Shown here piece by piece: positions 17,883 through 25,665 of a stretch of 64,000 nucleotides of DNA. The DNA is from PALSA-243 sp963743705. GTDB lineage: Bacteria > Acidobacteriota > Terriglobia > Bryobacterales > Bryobacteraceae. The translations under genes were made by a program, and so were the position numbers. Numbering within the stretch: the first letter of the stretch is position 1; every line of letters begins with the position of its first letter. Below the pieces are notes generated by a model, which made no database searches, had not been told where the DNA came from, and was given only the letters and a program-made list of their open reading frames with translations. The stretch spans positions 620,001 to 684,000 of the forward strand of contig CAVUQS010000019.1 of NCBI GenBank assembly GCA_963743705.1, written 5' to 3'.

Positions 17883-18677
17883 ATGAAGATACCTTTCACC
17901 AAAGCGCACGGCGCCAAGAACGACTTTCTGCTGACCTGGCGGCGCGATGCGCCCGAAACCGGCTATCCCGAAATCGCCCGCGCCATCTGCAACCGTTACA
18001 CCGGCATCGGCGCCGATGGCTGGATGCTGATCGATCCCGCCGTCGATGCCGACGCCGAGGGCGCCATCGAACTCTACAATTCCGACGGCAGCGCCCCCGA
18101 GCTTTCGGGCAACGGCACGCGCTGCGCGGCCGCATTCCTGATCGAAAACGGCTATGCCCCATCCCGCGTCCGCATCCGCACCGGCGCAGGCATCAAGACC
18201 CTGCGCCTGCTGCAACGGAATATCCACGTCTTCGAGTTTGAAATGAACATGGGGACACCCGTCATCGTGACCCCGCGCATGGATCTTCCGCTCTCCACCG
18301 GGCCGCGCGACGTCACCCTGGTCGACGTCGGCAACCCGCAATGCGCCGTGCCCGTGGAGTCGTTCGATTTCGACTGGCGCTCCATGGGCGCAGAAATCGA
18401 GTCACACCCCCATTTCCCCAACCGAACCAACGTTTCCTTCGTTCGCCCGGTGGACGCTCACTCCATCGAAGTGCGCTTTTTCGAGCGTGGCGCGGGCGAG
18501 ACAAACAGTTCAGGTACTGGGTCTACTGGCGCCGTTGCTGCCGCCATTGCGCGCGGCATGGCGCAATCCCCTGTGCATGTAGTGACTTGCGCGGGTTCCC
18601 TCGAGATTAAGGTGAATACCGAGGCGTACTTAACTGGGCCTGCGGAGATTGTGGGGGCCGGAGAGTTCTACTTATAA
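17883..18677 (+). CDS. DapF-fold epimerase homologue with both catalytic Cys replaced by Ser
   Basis: A 264-residue member of the diaminopimelate epimerase family by length and motifs: IPFTKAHGAKNDF at the start, YNSDGSAPELSGNGTRCAA (about 66-83), VGNPQCAVPVE (about 149-159) and ERGAGETNSSGTGSTGA (about 201-217). DapF uses two Cys as acid and base, in the contexts xCGNGxRC and ACGxG. Here the codons read Ser75 (TCG) and Ser210 (TCA). In the related proline racemase superfamily Cys-to-Ser or Cys-to-Thr swaps change the reaction, so true DapF activity is doubtful. Downstream is a UDP-sugar dehydrogenase, not a lysine pathway gene. Confidence 0.8.
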   Translation: MKIPFTKAHGAKNDFLLTWRRDAPETGYPEIARAICNRYTGIGADGWMLIDPAVDADAEGAIELYNSDGSAPELSGNGTRCAAAFLIENGYAPSRVRIRTGAGIKTLRLLQRNIHVFEFEMNMGTPVIVTPRMDLPLSTGPRDVTLVDVGNPQCAVPVESFDFDWRSMGAEIESHPHFPNRTNVSFVRPVDAHSIEVRFFERGAGETNSSGTGSTGAVAAAIARGMAQSPVHVVTCAGSLEIKVNTEAYLTGPAEIVGAGEFYL

Positions 18678-18686
18678 TTGAGGGGC

Positions 18687-20012
18687 ATGAGTGAAGCAGC
18701 CATCGCAATCGAAGCTACCGCCCAGCTTCTGGAAGAAAAGATCAAATCGCGCACCGCGCGCGTGGGCGTCGTCGGATTGGGCTATGTAGGCCTTCCGCTC
18801 GCCGTCGAATTTGCCAAAGCCGGTTTTTCAGTAACCGGAATCGACATCAACGCAGAAAAAGCGCGCCGCGTGAACGCGGCCGATTCATATATTGGGGATA
18901 TCTCGAGCGCAACGCTCGCCCCCCTGGTGGAATCTGGCAAATTGAAAGCCACCGCCGATTTTTCCGCTGTTCTCGAACTGGACACCATCAACATCGCGGT
19001 CCCCACGCCGTTGCGCAAGACCAAAGATCCCGACATGAGTTTTATCGTGGACTCGTGCCAGGCGATCGCGAAGCACTTCCACGCCGGCACACTGGTCATC
19101 CTGGAATCCACCACCTATCCCGGCACTACCGATGAAGTGGTGTTGCCGATGCTGCAGAAATCGGGCCTCGAAGTCGGCAAAGACTTCTTCCTGTGCTTCT
19201 CGCCCGAGCGCGTCGATCCGGGTAACCCGAATTTCCAGACTCACAACATCCCCAAAGTGGTCGGCGGCGTGACTCCCGCGTGCACCGAAATGGGCCGCGT
19301 GTTCTACTCGCAGGCTTTGCAGCACGTCGTGCCGGTTAGCTCCACCCAGGTCGCGGAAATGGTGAAGCTGCTCGAGAACACCTTCCGCATGATCAATATC
19401 GGCCTGGCGAATGAAATCGCTCTGATGTGCGACCGCATGGGCATCAACGTGTGGGAAGTCATCGACGCCGCCGCTACCAAGCCCTTCGGCTTCATGCCGT
19501 TCTATCCCGGCCCGGGATTGGGCGGCCATTGCATTCCCATCGACCCGTTCTATCTCTCGTGGAAGACCAAGCAGGCCGGCATTGAAGCGCGATTCATCGA
19601 GCTCGCCGGATACATCAACGGCCAGATGCCGCACTTTGTCGCCGACAAGGTGCAGAATACGCTCAACGACGCCGGCAAGCCGGTAAAGGGCTCTCACATC
19701 CATGTGATGGGCGCCGCCTACAAGCGCGATATCGACGACATGCGCGAATCGCCGGCGCTCGACGTAATGATGCTCCTGCAGAAACGCGGCGGCCACGTGA
19801 CCTATAGCGATCCGCACGTGCCTCACCTGCGTTTGGAGGACAGCGAACTCCATGCGTCGCCCGAAGCCGCAGCCGCCGACGCCGACTGCGTCGTGATCAT
19901 CACCGACCACACCGCCTTCGACTACAAAGGTTTGGTGGAGCGCTCGAAGTTGATCGTGGATACGCGCAACGCGCTGAAGGGCGTTCGTTCGCCGAAGATC
20001 GTGCGCCTGTAA
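18687..20012 (+). CDS. Nucleotide-sugar (UDP-GlcNAc/ManNAc type) 6-dehydrogenase
   Basis: A 441-residue enzyme of the UDP-glucose/GDP-mannose dehydrogenase family, closest in motif to WbpA/WecC. It has the NAD-binding GVVGLGYVGLPLAVEFAKAG (about 30-50), EMVKLLENTFRMINIGLANE in the middle domain, and the active-site Cys in GLGGHCIPIDPFYLSWK (Cys about 281). It oxidises C6 of a UDP-linked sugar to a uronic acid, feeding surface polysaccharide synthesis. I took ATG 18687; an upstream TTG at 18678 is the alternative, and the GAGGGG just before the ATG is unusually close for a ribosome site. Confidence 0.9.
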   Translation: MSEAAIAIEATAQLLEEKIKSRTARVGVVGLGYVGLPLAVEFAKAGFSVTGIDINAEKARRVNAADSYIGDISSATLAPLVESGKLKATADFSAVLELDTINIAVPTPLRKTKDPDMSFIVDSCQAIAKHFHAGTLVILESTTYPGTTDEVVLPMLQKSGLEVGKDFFLCFSPERVDPGNPNFQTHNIPKVVGGVTPACTEMGRVFYSQALQHVVPVSSTQVAEMVKLLENTFRMINIGLANEIALMCDRMGINVWEVIDAAATKPFGFMPFYPGPGLGGHCIPIDPFYLSWKTKQAGIEARFIELAGYINGQMPHFVADKVQNTLNDAGKPVKGSHIHVMGAAYKRDIDDMRESPALDVMMLLQKRGGHVTYSDPHVPHLRLEDSELHASPEAAAADADCVVIITDHTAFDYKGLVERSKLIVDTRNALKGVRSPKIVRL

Positions 20013-20025
20013 TTACGCGCGCACG

Positions 20026-20520
20026 CTACTCTTCAACGTTCCGTCGTCCGTGCTTTTTCAGAAGTAGGTTCATCAATTCTGCCGGGCGACGGAAATTAGT
20101 TTGCTCAAGCCGCCGGATGGCTGCGGTGAAATCAATAATGCCACGCTCGGCTGCAAGATCAAGTATGCCGAGCGTTCCGGTCACACGAAGCCCATGGGCC
20201 CGGGCCGCTAACACCCCGTCGCGGTCGTCCATGAGCAGTAAATCCGCACCCACTAGAGTGGCCAACGCGATGGCTTCCGCCTCTCCGTCGTCAAGCCCTT
20301 CGAGCAACCCGAATCGTCCATTGTCGATTTCACGTATCTCAAGCCACGCAGGAGGACTCGCGATCCAGTTTCGAACCTCAGCCGGTGCATCGAGGTCCGC
20401 CAACTCGCGCTTCACGGCGCCGGGGAGAACGACTCTCTCAAACAATTCGGACAGCATATCGATGCACCCGATCAGAATTAGATAATTGACCGGGCCGGTA
20501 TCCGCGATGACCAACCGCAC
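20026..20520 (-). CDS. DUF3368 PIN-like toxin of a toxin-antitoxin pair
   Basis: A 164-residue PIN-fold protein: the acidic residues expected for a metal-dependent RNase lie in VIADTGPVNYL (Asp7), LDDGEAEAIALA and LLMDDRDG. DUF3368 proteins are the presumed toxins of pairs with UPF0175 antitoxins, exactly the arrangement here. It starts with GTG five bases after the antitoxin stop, so translation is likely coupled. It is oriented against the flanking sugar-dehydrogenase gene and forms a self-contained module, typical of mobile TA cassettes. Confidence 0.85.
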   Translation of the reverse strand: MRLVIADTGPVNYLILIGCIDMLSELFERVVLPGAVKRELADLDAPAEVRNWIASPPAWLEIREIDNGRFGLLEGLDDGEAEAIALATLVGADLLLMDDRDGVLAARAHGLRVTGTLGILDLAAERGIIDFTAAIRRLEQTNFRRPAELMNLLLKKHGRRNVEE

Positions 20521-20525
20521 GCTTC

Positions 20526-20789
20526 TCAGAACCCCGCGCGCTTGAGGTCTTCGCGCTCACGCTCGAAATCGTCGATCGTGTATTCTTCGTACACACCGTG
20601 ACTCTTCAGAAAGCCATCGAGTTGGTATCTGGTTCCGAAGTCCAACAGGCGGCGCAAATCCGCCTTGTTGATGTGCCCGCTCTTGAATTCTTCGAGCGCC
20701 AGGGCCTCCAACGCGCGCCGCGACAAGTCGCCTCCGCCGGCCAGAAGCCGGCTGGCGATATCGTCGGGTATCTGTACAGTTAGTTCCAT
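20526..20789 (-). CDS. UPF0175 antitoxin
   Basis: An 87-residue protein from ATG 20789, chosen because GAGAAGG lies 7 bases upstream of it on the minus strand; the longer frame to 20816 lacks such a site. The N-terminus MELTVQIPDDIASRL and the helix-turn-helix-like EEFKSGHINKADLRRLLDFGT are the UPF0175 signature. Such proteins bind and neutralise a DUF3368/PIN partner and usually repress their own promoter. Confidence 0.85.
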   Translation of the reverse strand: MELTVQIPDDIASRLLAGGGDLSRRALEALALEEFKSGHINKADLRRLLDFGTRYQLDGFLKSHGVYEEYTIDDFEREREDLKRAGF

Positions 20790-20843
20790 CGCAGAACCTT
20801 CTCGCGAAGTATGCATTTCCAGCGTAGCATCCGGGCGAATGTG

Positions 20844-21524
20844 TCAAGCCCGCACGCCCTTCATCGCATACCTGCACAGATCCACCACGCAGCACTCGCC
20901 GCAGGCGGGTCCGTTGGTCTTGCACGTCTCTTTTCCGTGCTGCCGCAGCAGCAGGTGCGCGCGCGTGAGCGAAACCGCATCGCGCGGCAACTGGCCAACC
21001 AGCGCCTCTTGAATCGACCGGTACGACGCGCCGTAGTTCCTCTGCTCGCGGCCAAAGCCGATGCGCAACAGCACACGGCAGCCGTTCGATTCGAGCGGCA
21101 AGCCCTCGGCCATGCCGCATAGCATCAAGATCTTCTCCGCCCCCGGCTCGCCGATGTTCGGAAATTGATGCAGCGCGCGCTTGGCCTTGGCGTACGGTTC
21201 ATTGAGAATGCTGTCGAGATCGCCGGCGAACTGCGTGCGCGTGATGCGCGCGATTTCGAGCCATCGGAAGACGCGAGTCTCGGGGCCCATCCCGCCCATT
21301 GTCGCCAGTTCCAACAGCGTGTCGCGATCGGCGCTCCAAATCGCTTCGGCTGTCAGGCCCACCCGCTTGCGCAAGCCCTCGAACACCTCCGCGCGCCGAG
21401 TATCCGGCAGCAGATAGCACGCGTTTTCCCAAAGGACCAGTTCGAATGGGCCTTTCGCAGGCGGGAACGCGGGCTCGCCGTAACGCTTTTTCAGCCGCGC
21501 TACGACCTTCTTGAACTCAGGCAC
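20844..21524 (-). CDS. HhH-GPD DNA glycosylase with 4Fe-4S cluster and altered catalytic site
   Basis: A 226-residue endonuclease III/MutY-fold protein. The C-terminal Cys201-X6-Cys208-X2-Cys211-X5-Cys217 pattern is the exact spacing of the endonuclease III iron-sulfur loop. The helix-hairpin-helix is FPNIGEPGAEK (about 121-131): the Lys that endonuclease III uses after GVG is not there. The segment LESNGCRVL aligns with MutY LDGNVKRVL, putting Glu where the catalytic Asp is expected. So the fold and cluster are kept but the catalytic residues are changed; it may act on a different lesion or only bind. It is a single gene between the TA pair and the ECF operon. Confidence 0.8.
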   Translation of the reverse strand: MPEFKKVVARLKKRYGEPAFPPAKGPFELVLWENACYLLPDTRRAEVFEGLRKRVGLTAEAIWSADRDTLLELATMGGMGPETRVFRWLEIARITRTQFAGDLDSILNEPYAKAKRALHQFPNIGEPGAEKILMLCGMAEGLPLESNGCRVLLRIGFGREQRNYGASYRSIQEALVGQLPRDAVSLTRAHLLLRQHGKETCKTNGPACGECCVVDLCRYAMKGVRA

Positions 21525-21533
21525 CCACCTACT

Positions 21534-22064
21534 TTACTTCTGTTTTTCTTTCTTCGGTATGTGCAGCTTGGGCACGTCGAAATGCCCGCCCAGATCGGCA
21601 AGCTGCTCCAGATCGATCGGCCCCACGATGTTAATCACCGTCACTTCGCGCGGCTCGGCTACAAGAATGGCGATGCCCGTGTTCTTGTCGCCTTCCACGT
21701 GCAGATAGACTTCGCTGTTTTCGCCGTCATCGCTCTTCACGCCGATGATGCGCTGCCACGCCGGTCCCTTGAGCTGGTTGCGGATGGGGTCGAGATCGGC
21801 TTGGGTCCACGCCTTGTCCTGCTTGAACTCGAAATTCTTGATGTAGATGCCCTGCAGGCCGCCGATCAACTTCTTGATGCTGGATTCTTCCGGGGCCCCG
21901 GAATCCAGAAACTTGGCGGCGAACTTAAGAGTCGCGCCGCTCAGCGACACGTCCACCACATTGGAGGCCTTCCCGGCCAATGAATCCAGGTTGATTTGGA
22001 ATTGTTGCGGAGCCGCGGCCAGAACGGCGGCGGCAGTCATGATAAGTGCGAAATTCGTTTTCAT
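21534..22064 (-). CDS. DUF4252 secreted protein
   Basis: A 176-residue exported protein: signal peptide at 1-18 (ALIMTAAAVLAAAP), then the DUF4252 core with LDSLAGKASNVVDVSLSG, GLQGIYIKNFEFKQD, AWQRIIGVKS, VYLHVE and AILVAEPREVTVINIVGPID. Its start overlaps the stop of the anti-sigma-like gene by 4 bases (ATGA). DUF4252 proteins are repeatedly found behind ECF sigma/anti-sigma pairs in Acidobacteria and Bacteroidetes, which suggests an envelope-stress or target role, but the function is not known. Confidence 0.8.
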   Translation of the reverse strand: MKTNFALIMTAAAVLAAAPQQFQINLDSLAGKASNVVDVSLSGATLKFAAKFLDSGAPEESSIKKLIGGLQGIYIKNFEFKQDKAWTQADLDPIRNQLKGPAWQRIIGVKSDDGENSEVYLHVEGDKNTGIAILVAEPREVTVINIVGPIDLEQLADLGGHFDVPKLHIPKKEKQK

Positions 22065-22333
22065 CTCGATACCTGCGTTTGAATATGATTTAGCTTCGTG
22101 GACGCGATACGAAACGCCATCAGCACTTCGCGCTTCGCGGCCTCGCCCTTCCGCACGCGATAGCTATATCCGCCACCCACCGCCAGGACCACCAGCGCCG
22201 CCGCCAACGCCGCCCAGCGCGGGGCTGCCGTGCGCCGCGGAGATTCAGTCCGCGCCAACACGCGCGCGGCAAATCCCGCCGGCGGATCTTCGGGCGCGAA
22301 CGCCCGCCGAAGCTGTTGTTCCAAGTCGTCCAT
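22061..22333 (-). CDS. Short membrane anti-sigma-like protein
   Basis: A 90-residue protein with an N-terminal soluble stretch (MDDLEQQLRRAFAPEDPPAGFAARV), one membrane helix (AALAAALVVLAVGGGYSY) and a short basic C-terminus. It directly follows an ECF sigma gene, the position of a membrane anti-sigma factor. It lacks a recognisable zinc-binding anti-sigma (HxxxCxxC) motif, so the role is inferred from size, topology and neighbours. It overlaps the following DUF4252 gene. Confidence 0.65.
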   Translation of the reverse strand: MDDLEQQLRRAFAPEDPPAGFAARVLARTESPRRTAAPRWAALAAALVVLAVGGGYSYRVRKGEAAKREVLMAFRIASTKLNHIQTQVSR

Positions 22334-22867
22334 TTACCGTTCTCCTCGTCCGCGGCGCGCCAGTTTCTGGCGCAGCAGCGCCAATGAGCGCTGCAAGTGG
22401 CTCTTCACCGTAGCCAGCGGCATCTCCAAAATTTGGGCGATTTCCGAAGGATCGAGATCCTCCTGGTATCGCAACACCATCACCATGCGCGGCGTCTCCG
22501 GCAGACTCGCCACCAGCCGCCGCAGCGTCTCATCCAGCAGCGGATCGGCCGCTGCCCCGCTTCCCTGCCCGCTCAACGCATGCTCGGGTACGCGATCGAT
22601 CGCGACGTGCGGTCGTCGCTGGCGCCGCCGGCCTTCATCGATCGACCGCTGCACCGTCACCTTGCGCAGCCATGCCACCGCGTGCACCGGCGATTGGATG
22701 CTGCGCAGATTGCGGTGCAGGCTCAGGAACACTTCCTGCGCCACCTCTTCCGCCAGCCCGCGATCGCGCAGATATCGCCAAGCGAGGCTGAACACCATCG
22801 CCTGATGCCGCTTCACCAAATCGGTGAAATCGAGCTCGATCTGCGGGATTGGCGCGGTTGCGATCAC
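22334..22867 (-). CDS. ECF RNA polymerase sigma factor
   Basis: A 177-residue sigma-70 family protein of the extracytoplasmic-function type. Region 2 is at about 15-85 (FTDLVKRHQAMVFSLAWRYL, then AEEVAQEVFLSLHRNL) and region 4 at about 115-170 (LPETPRMVMVLRYQEDLDP, then EIAQILEMPLATVKSHLQRSL as the DNA-binding helix-turn-helix). It is the regulator of the four-gene minus-strand group: secreted protein, sigma, anti-sigma-like, DUF4252. Its ATG overlaps the stop of the gene before it. Confidence 0.93.
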   Translation of the reverse strand: MIATAPIPQIELDFTDLVKRHQAMVFSLAWRYLRDRGLAEEVAQEVFLSLHRNLRSIQSPVHAVAWLRKVTVQRSIDEGRRRQRRPHVAIDRVPEHALSGQGSGAAADPLLDETLRRLVASLPETPRMVMVLRYQEDLDPSEIAQILEMPLATVKSHLQRSLALLRQKLARRGRGER

Positions 22868-23673
22868 TGGATTCCGTCGTACGCCACTTTGCTGTTCACA
22901 TCCGCCCGCTTGAAGTCGCTGTTCTTCACGTTAATCGAAATCGACCGGCGGTAGAAGAACAGCACATTCAATTTGAATTCGCCGCCGAAGCTGGCCGGGA
23001 ACCAGACGCCATCGGCCACGCGCTGATAGCTTACCGAAAATCCCAGGCCACGCACGTTGGTGCCGAGAAAGACGCGCACCGCCAGCGGCACTTTGCCGGC
23101 AAGGTCGGTGTTAACCACCACCGGTTCAAACTCTGCGGCGTCGATCAACGCCTCGCCCTTCCACTCGCCTCCGTCCTCACCGTCTTCGTGCCCGCGCTTG
23201 GGCTGGAATCGGATTCGATAGACCTGGCGGTCGTGGTAAGTCTCGGTCCCAACCAGGCGATAGTCGTAGTGCCGTTGCTCTTTGGCCGTCAGCGGAAAAA
23301 GATCGCGCGGCACGCCATCCTTTTCGTGGCCGAACGAGTCGTTCACCCCGTCCACCGTCTCATGGTCGATATTCACCGTGACGTTGCTGCCGACGTCGTC
23401 ATCGCAGTGGCCCATGACGTCGTTGGAGTGCACCAACTTCCGCACCGAGCCGCTGGCGCCGGGCGCAATCGTATATTCCCGCGCCACCTGGCATTCTGTT
23501 TTGCCGTTGGTTCGCCGCAGCGCGACCAATTCTTCCTGGCGGTAGACGAACTGTTTGCGCGCCTCCACCGACCGGTCCTGGTTCTTCGCGACCTTCGCCA
23601 TGATTTCATCGATCGAAGGCGTTTGGCCGAACGCGGCTGTCGCCGCCAACGCTAACCAGTAAATCCGCTTCAT
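22864..23673 (-). CDS. Exported protein of unknown function upstream of an ECF sigma gene
   Basis: A 269-residue protein with a signal peptide (MKRIYWLALAATAAFGQ, cleaved after Ala/Gln). The remainder is mostly beta-like with repeated aromatic residues (YRQEELVALRR, HYDYRLVGTETYHDRQVYRIRF, FEPVVVNTDL), reminiscent of LolA/LolB-like outer-membrane lipoprotein-sorting folds, but I cannot assign a family firmly. It leads the operon into the sigma factor gene with overlapping stop and start, so it is probably a target or sensor of the same envelope response. Confidence 0.65.
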   Translation of the reverse strand: MKRIYWLALAATAAFGQTPSIDEIMAKVAKNQDRSVEARKQFVYRQEELVALRRTNGKTECQVAREYTIAPGASGSVRKLVHSNDVMGHCDDDVGSNVTVNIDHETVDGVNDSFGHEKDGVPRDLFPLTAKEQRHYDYRLVGTETYHDRQVYRIRFQPKRGHEDGEDGGEWKGEALIDAAEFEPVVVNTDLAGKVPLAVRVFLGTNVRGLGFSVSYQRVADGVWFPASFGGEFKLNVLFFYRRSISINVKNSDFKRADVNSKVAYDGIQ

Positions 23674-23740
23674 ACCTGTCTATACGCCCTGGCGCGCCTG
23701 GCGAACGCGCAAAAAACATGGGCGGTAAAATGTGATTGGG

Positions 23741-25108
23741 ATGATTTTCGAACAGTTCTATCTCGGCTGCCTGGCCCACGCCTCGTACCTGATTGGTTCC
23801 GAAGGCGTTGCAGCCGTGGTAGACCCGCAACGCGATGTCGATATCTATATCGACGCCGCGCGCGAACGCGGCTTGCGCATTGCGCACATCATTGAAACCC
23901 ATCTCCATGCCGATTTCGTTTCCGGCCATCAGGAACTGGCCGCCCGTACCGGCGCGGCCATCTACCTGGGCGCAGGCTCCGGCGCTACTTTTCCCCACCA
24001 TGCGGTGCGCGAAGGCGATGAGGTCGCGTTCGGCAACTGCCGCCTCCGTTTCTTGCAGACGCCGGGACACACCCTGGAAAGCGTCAGCGTGGTGGTGACA
24101 GATCTCGAACGCGGCGAATCACCCGCCGCGGTGCTGACTGGCGACACGCTCTTCATCGGCGACGTGGGCCGCCCCGATCTCTCCGAATCGCATACGCCTC
24201 AGGAACTGGCGCGCATGCTTTACGACAGCCTGCGCGAAAAGATCCTGCGCCTGCCCGATGAAACTCTGGTTTATCCGGCGCATGGCGCGGGCTCGATGTG
24301 CGGGCGCAACATCAGCGCCGACCGCAATTCCACCATCGGCCGCGAACGCCGCACCAACTACGCGCTGCAGCCGATGGAGCGCGAAGCCTTCGTCAGCATG
24401 ATGACGCAGGATCTGCCAGCGCGGCCCGAATACTTTCAACGCGACGTGGATTATAACCGCCGCGGCGCGGCTCCTCTCGAAAGCCTGCCGCCGCTGGGCG
24501 CGCTTTCGCCCCAAGACGCCCAGGCGCGCCAGACCGCGGGGGCCACGATTCTGGATACGCGCAGCTCGGTCGAATACTGCTCGGGCCACATCCCGCGATC
24601 GATTCATATTGGGTTGGGCGGCCAGTTCGCGTCGTGGGCGGGCGCGCTGCTGGGGCTCGACCGCGAGCTGGTTTTGGTGGCGGAAGACGCCAAAGCGGCG
24701 GACGAAGCCCGCATGCGCCTGGCGCGAGTGGGCATCGAGCGCGTGGCAGGTTTCGTCGACGGCGGCGTCCCTGGCTGGGTGGCCGCGGGATTGCCGCTAG
24801 TCATGACGCAACAAATCACGGCGCAGGATCTGCGCGATTCCGACGGCGATTTCTCCATCGTCGATGTGCGCCGGGCCGGCGAATGGAAGAGCGGTCACAT
24901 CGTTGGCGCGGAGTTGCATCCGCTCGATACGCTCGCCGCCAATGCCGCAACGCTCAATCAATCGCGGCCCGCGGCTGTGCATTGCAAGAGCGGGTACCGC
25001 AGCGCGATCGCGTGCAGCGTGCTCGAAAACGCGGGCTTTCCGAATGCCGTGAACGTGATCGGCGGATACGACGCCTGGGCCGCCGCCGGGTTGCCCGTGG
25101 AAGTCTAA
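23741..25108 (+). CDS. MBL-fold hydrolase fused to two rhodanese domains (ETHE1-like)
   Basis: A 455-residue protein with an N-terminal metallo-beta-lactamase domain (about 1-240) whose metal motif is ETHLHADF (53-58), followed by TPGHTLES, GDTLFIGDVGRPD and the VYPAHG-AG end motif: the persulfide dioxygenase (ETHE1/BlhA) type. Two rhodanese domains follow. The first (ILDTRSSVEYCSGHIP) has no Cys in the active-site loop and is presumably inactive; the second (IVDVRRAGEWKSGHI) has the loop HCKSGYRS with catalytic Cys. Likely role: oxidation of glutathione persulfide or similar in sulfide detoxification. ATG 23741 is preferred over GTG 23732. Confidence 0.88.
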   Translation: MIFEQFYLGCLAHASYLIGSEGVAAVVDPQRDVDIYIDAARERGLRIAHIIETHLHADFVSGHQELAARTGAAIYLGAGSGATFPHHAVREGDEVAFGNCRLRFLQTPGHTLESVSVVVTDLERGESPAAVLTGDTLFIGDVGRPDLSESHTPQELARMLYDSLREKILRLPDETLVYPAHGAGSMCGRNISADRNSTIGRERRTNYALQPMEREAFVSMMTQDLPARPEYFQRDVDYNRRGAAPLESLPPLGALSPQDAQARQTAGATILDTRSSVEYCSGHIPRSIHIGLGGQFASWAGALLGLDRELVLVAEDAKAADEARMRLARVGIERVAGFVDGGVPGWVAAGLPLVMTQQITAQDLRDSDGDFSIVDVRRAGEWKSGHIVGAELHPLDTLAANAATLNQSRPAAVHCKSGYRSAIACSVLENAGFPNAVNVIGGYDAWAAAGLPVEV

Positions 25109-25109
25109 C

Positions 25110-25176
25110 GTTATCCGCCGGTTAGCGCAGGTAGCTTACCTTTGATATCTAGCATCTGCGGCCGTAGGCGGATAAC
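25110..25176 (+). promoter_or_regulatory. Long-range inverted repeat between two genes
   Basis: Perfect 10-base arms GTTATCCGCC (25110-25119) and GGCGGATAAC (25167-25176) with inner pairing CGCAG/CTGCG span the gap between the MBL-rhodanese stop and the next ATG (25186). It could be a bidirectional terminator, an operator or a structured leader. There is no T-run after the right arm. Confidence 0.4.
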
Positions 25177-25185
25177 ATTAACCGC

Positions 25186-25665
25186 ATGGAAGCTCTCTTG
25201 TGGGTCCTTCTGCCCGGATTTGTGGCCGTCTCCGCTGGGGTGTTGGCCTGGTTCGTGATGCAATCGCGCATGGACGTGGCGCTCGCGAATCAGCGCGAAG
25301 CGCTTGCTACCACGCGCGGACAACTGGAAGCCGAAAAAGCGGCCGTTCGCGCCTCGTTCCAGAGCGCTGTGCGCGCCGCGGAAGAGACCGCGCGCAGGCA
25401 GGCTTTCGACAGTTTCCTGGGCGAACTGACCGTGGAGCAGCGCCACTACACGAAGGAAAACCGGCTGCTCACGCAAAACCGCCGCAGCCTGGTTCTGCAG
25501 GAGCGTATGTTCTTCCGCAATCTGCCGCTTTCCGATTGGATCGAGCACGAAATCGTGCTCCAAGACGGCATGGATGTGGACCGCCTGGTCCAGGATATGA
25601 CGGTGTTCGACAAGAGCGTCGTCAACATCGCCGACCTGCGCCAAACACAGCGGGCGCTAGCCTAG
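25186..25665 (+). CDS. Membrane-anchored coiled-coil protein
   Basis: A 159-residue protein with one N-terminal membrane helix (LWVLLPGFVAVSAGVLAWFV) and a long charged helix (about 32-85, rich in Ala, Glu, Arg with heptad-like spacing: QREALATTRGQLEAEKAAVR). The C-terminal half (about 95-159) is mixed. No family is recognised. Its stop overlaps the end of the convergent gene by 4 bases. Confidence 0.6.
   Translation: MEALLWVLLPGFVAVSAGVLAWFVMQSRMDVALANQREALATTRGQLEAEKAAVRASFQSAVRAAEETARRQAFDSFLGELTVEQRHYTKENRLLTQNRRSLVLQERMFFRNLPLSDWIEHEIVLQDGMDVDRLVQDMTVFDKSVVNIADLRQTQRALA

Noticed and set aside
17883..18677. Plain annotation as diaminopimelate epimerase
   Set aside because: Both catalytic Cys codons are Ser, so the standard activity cannot be assumed.
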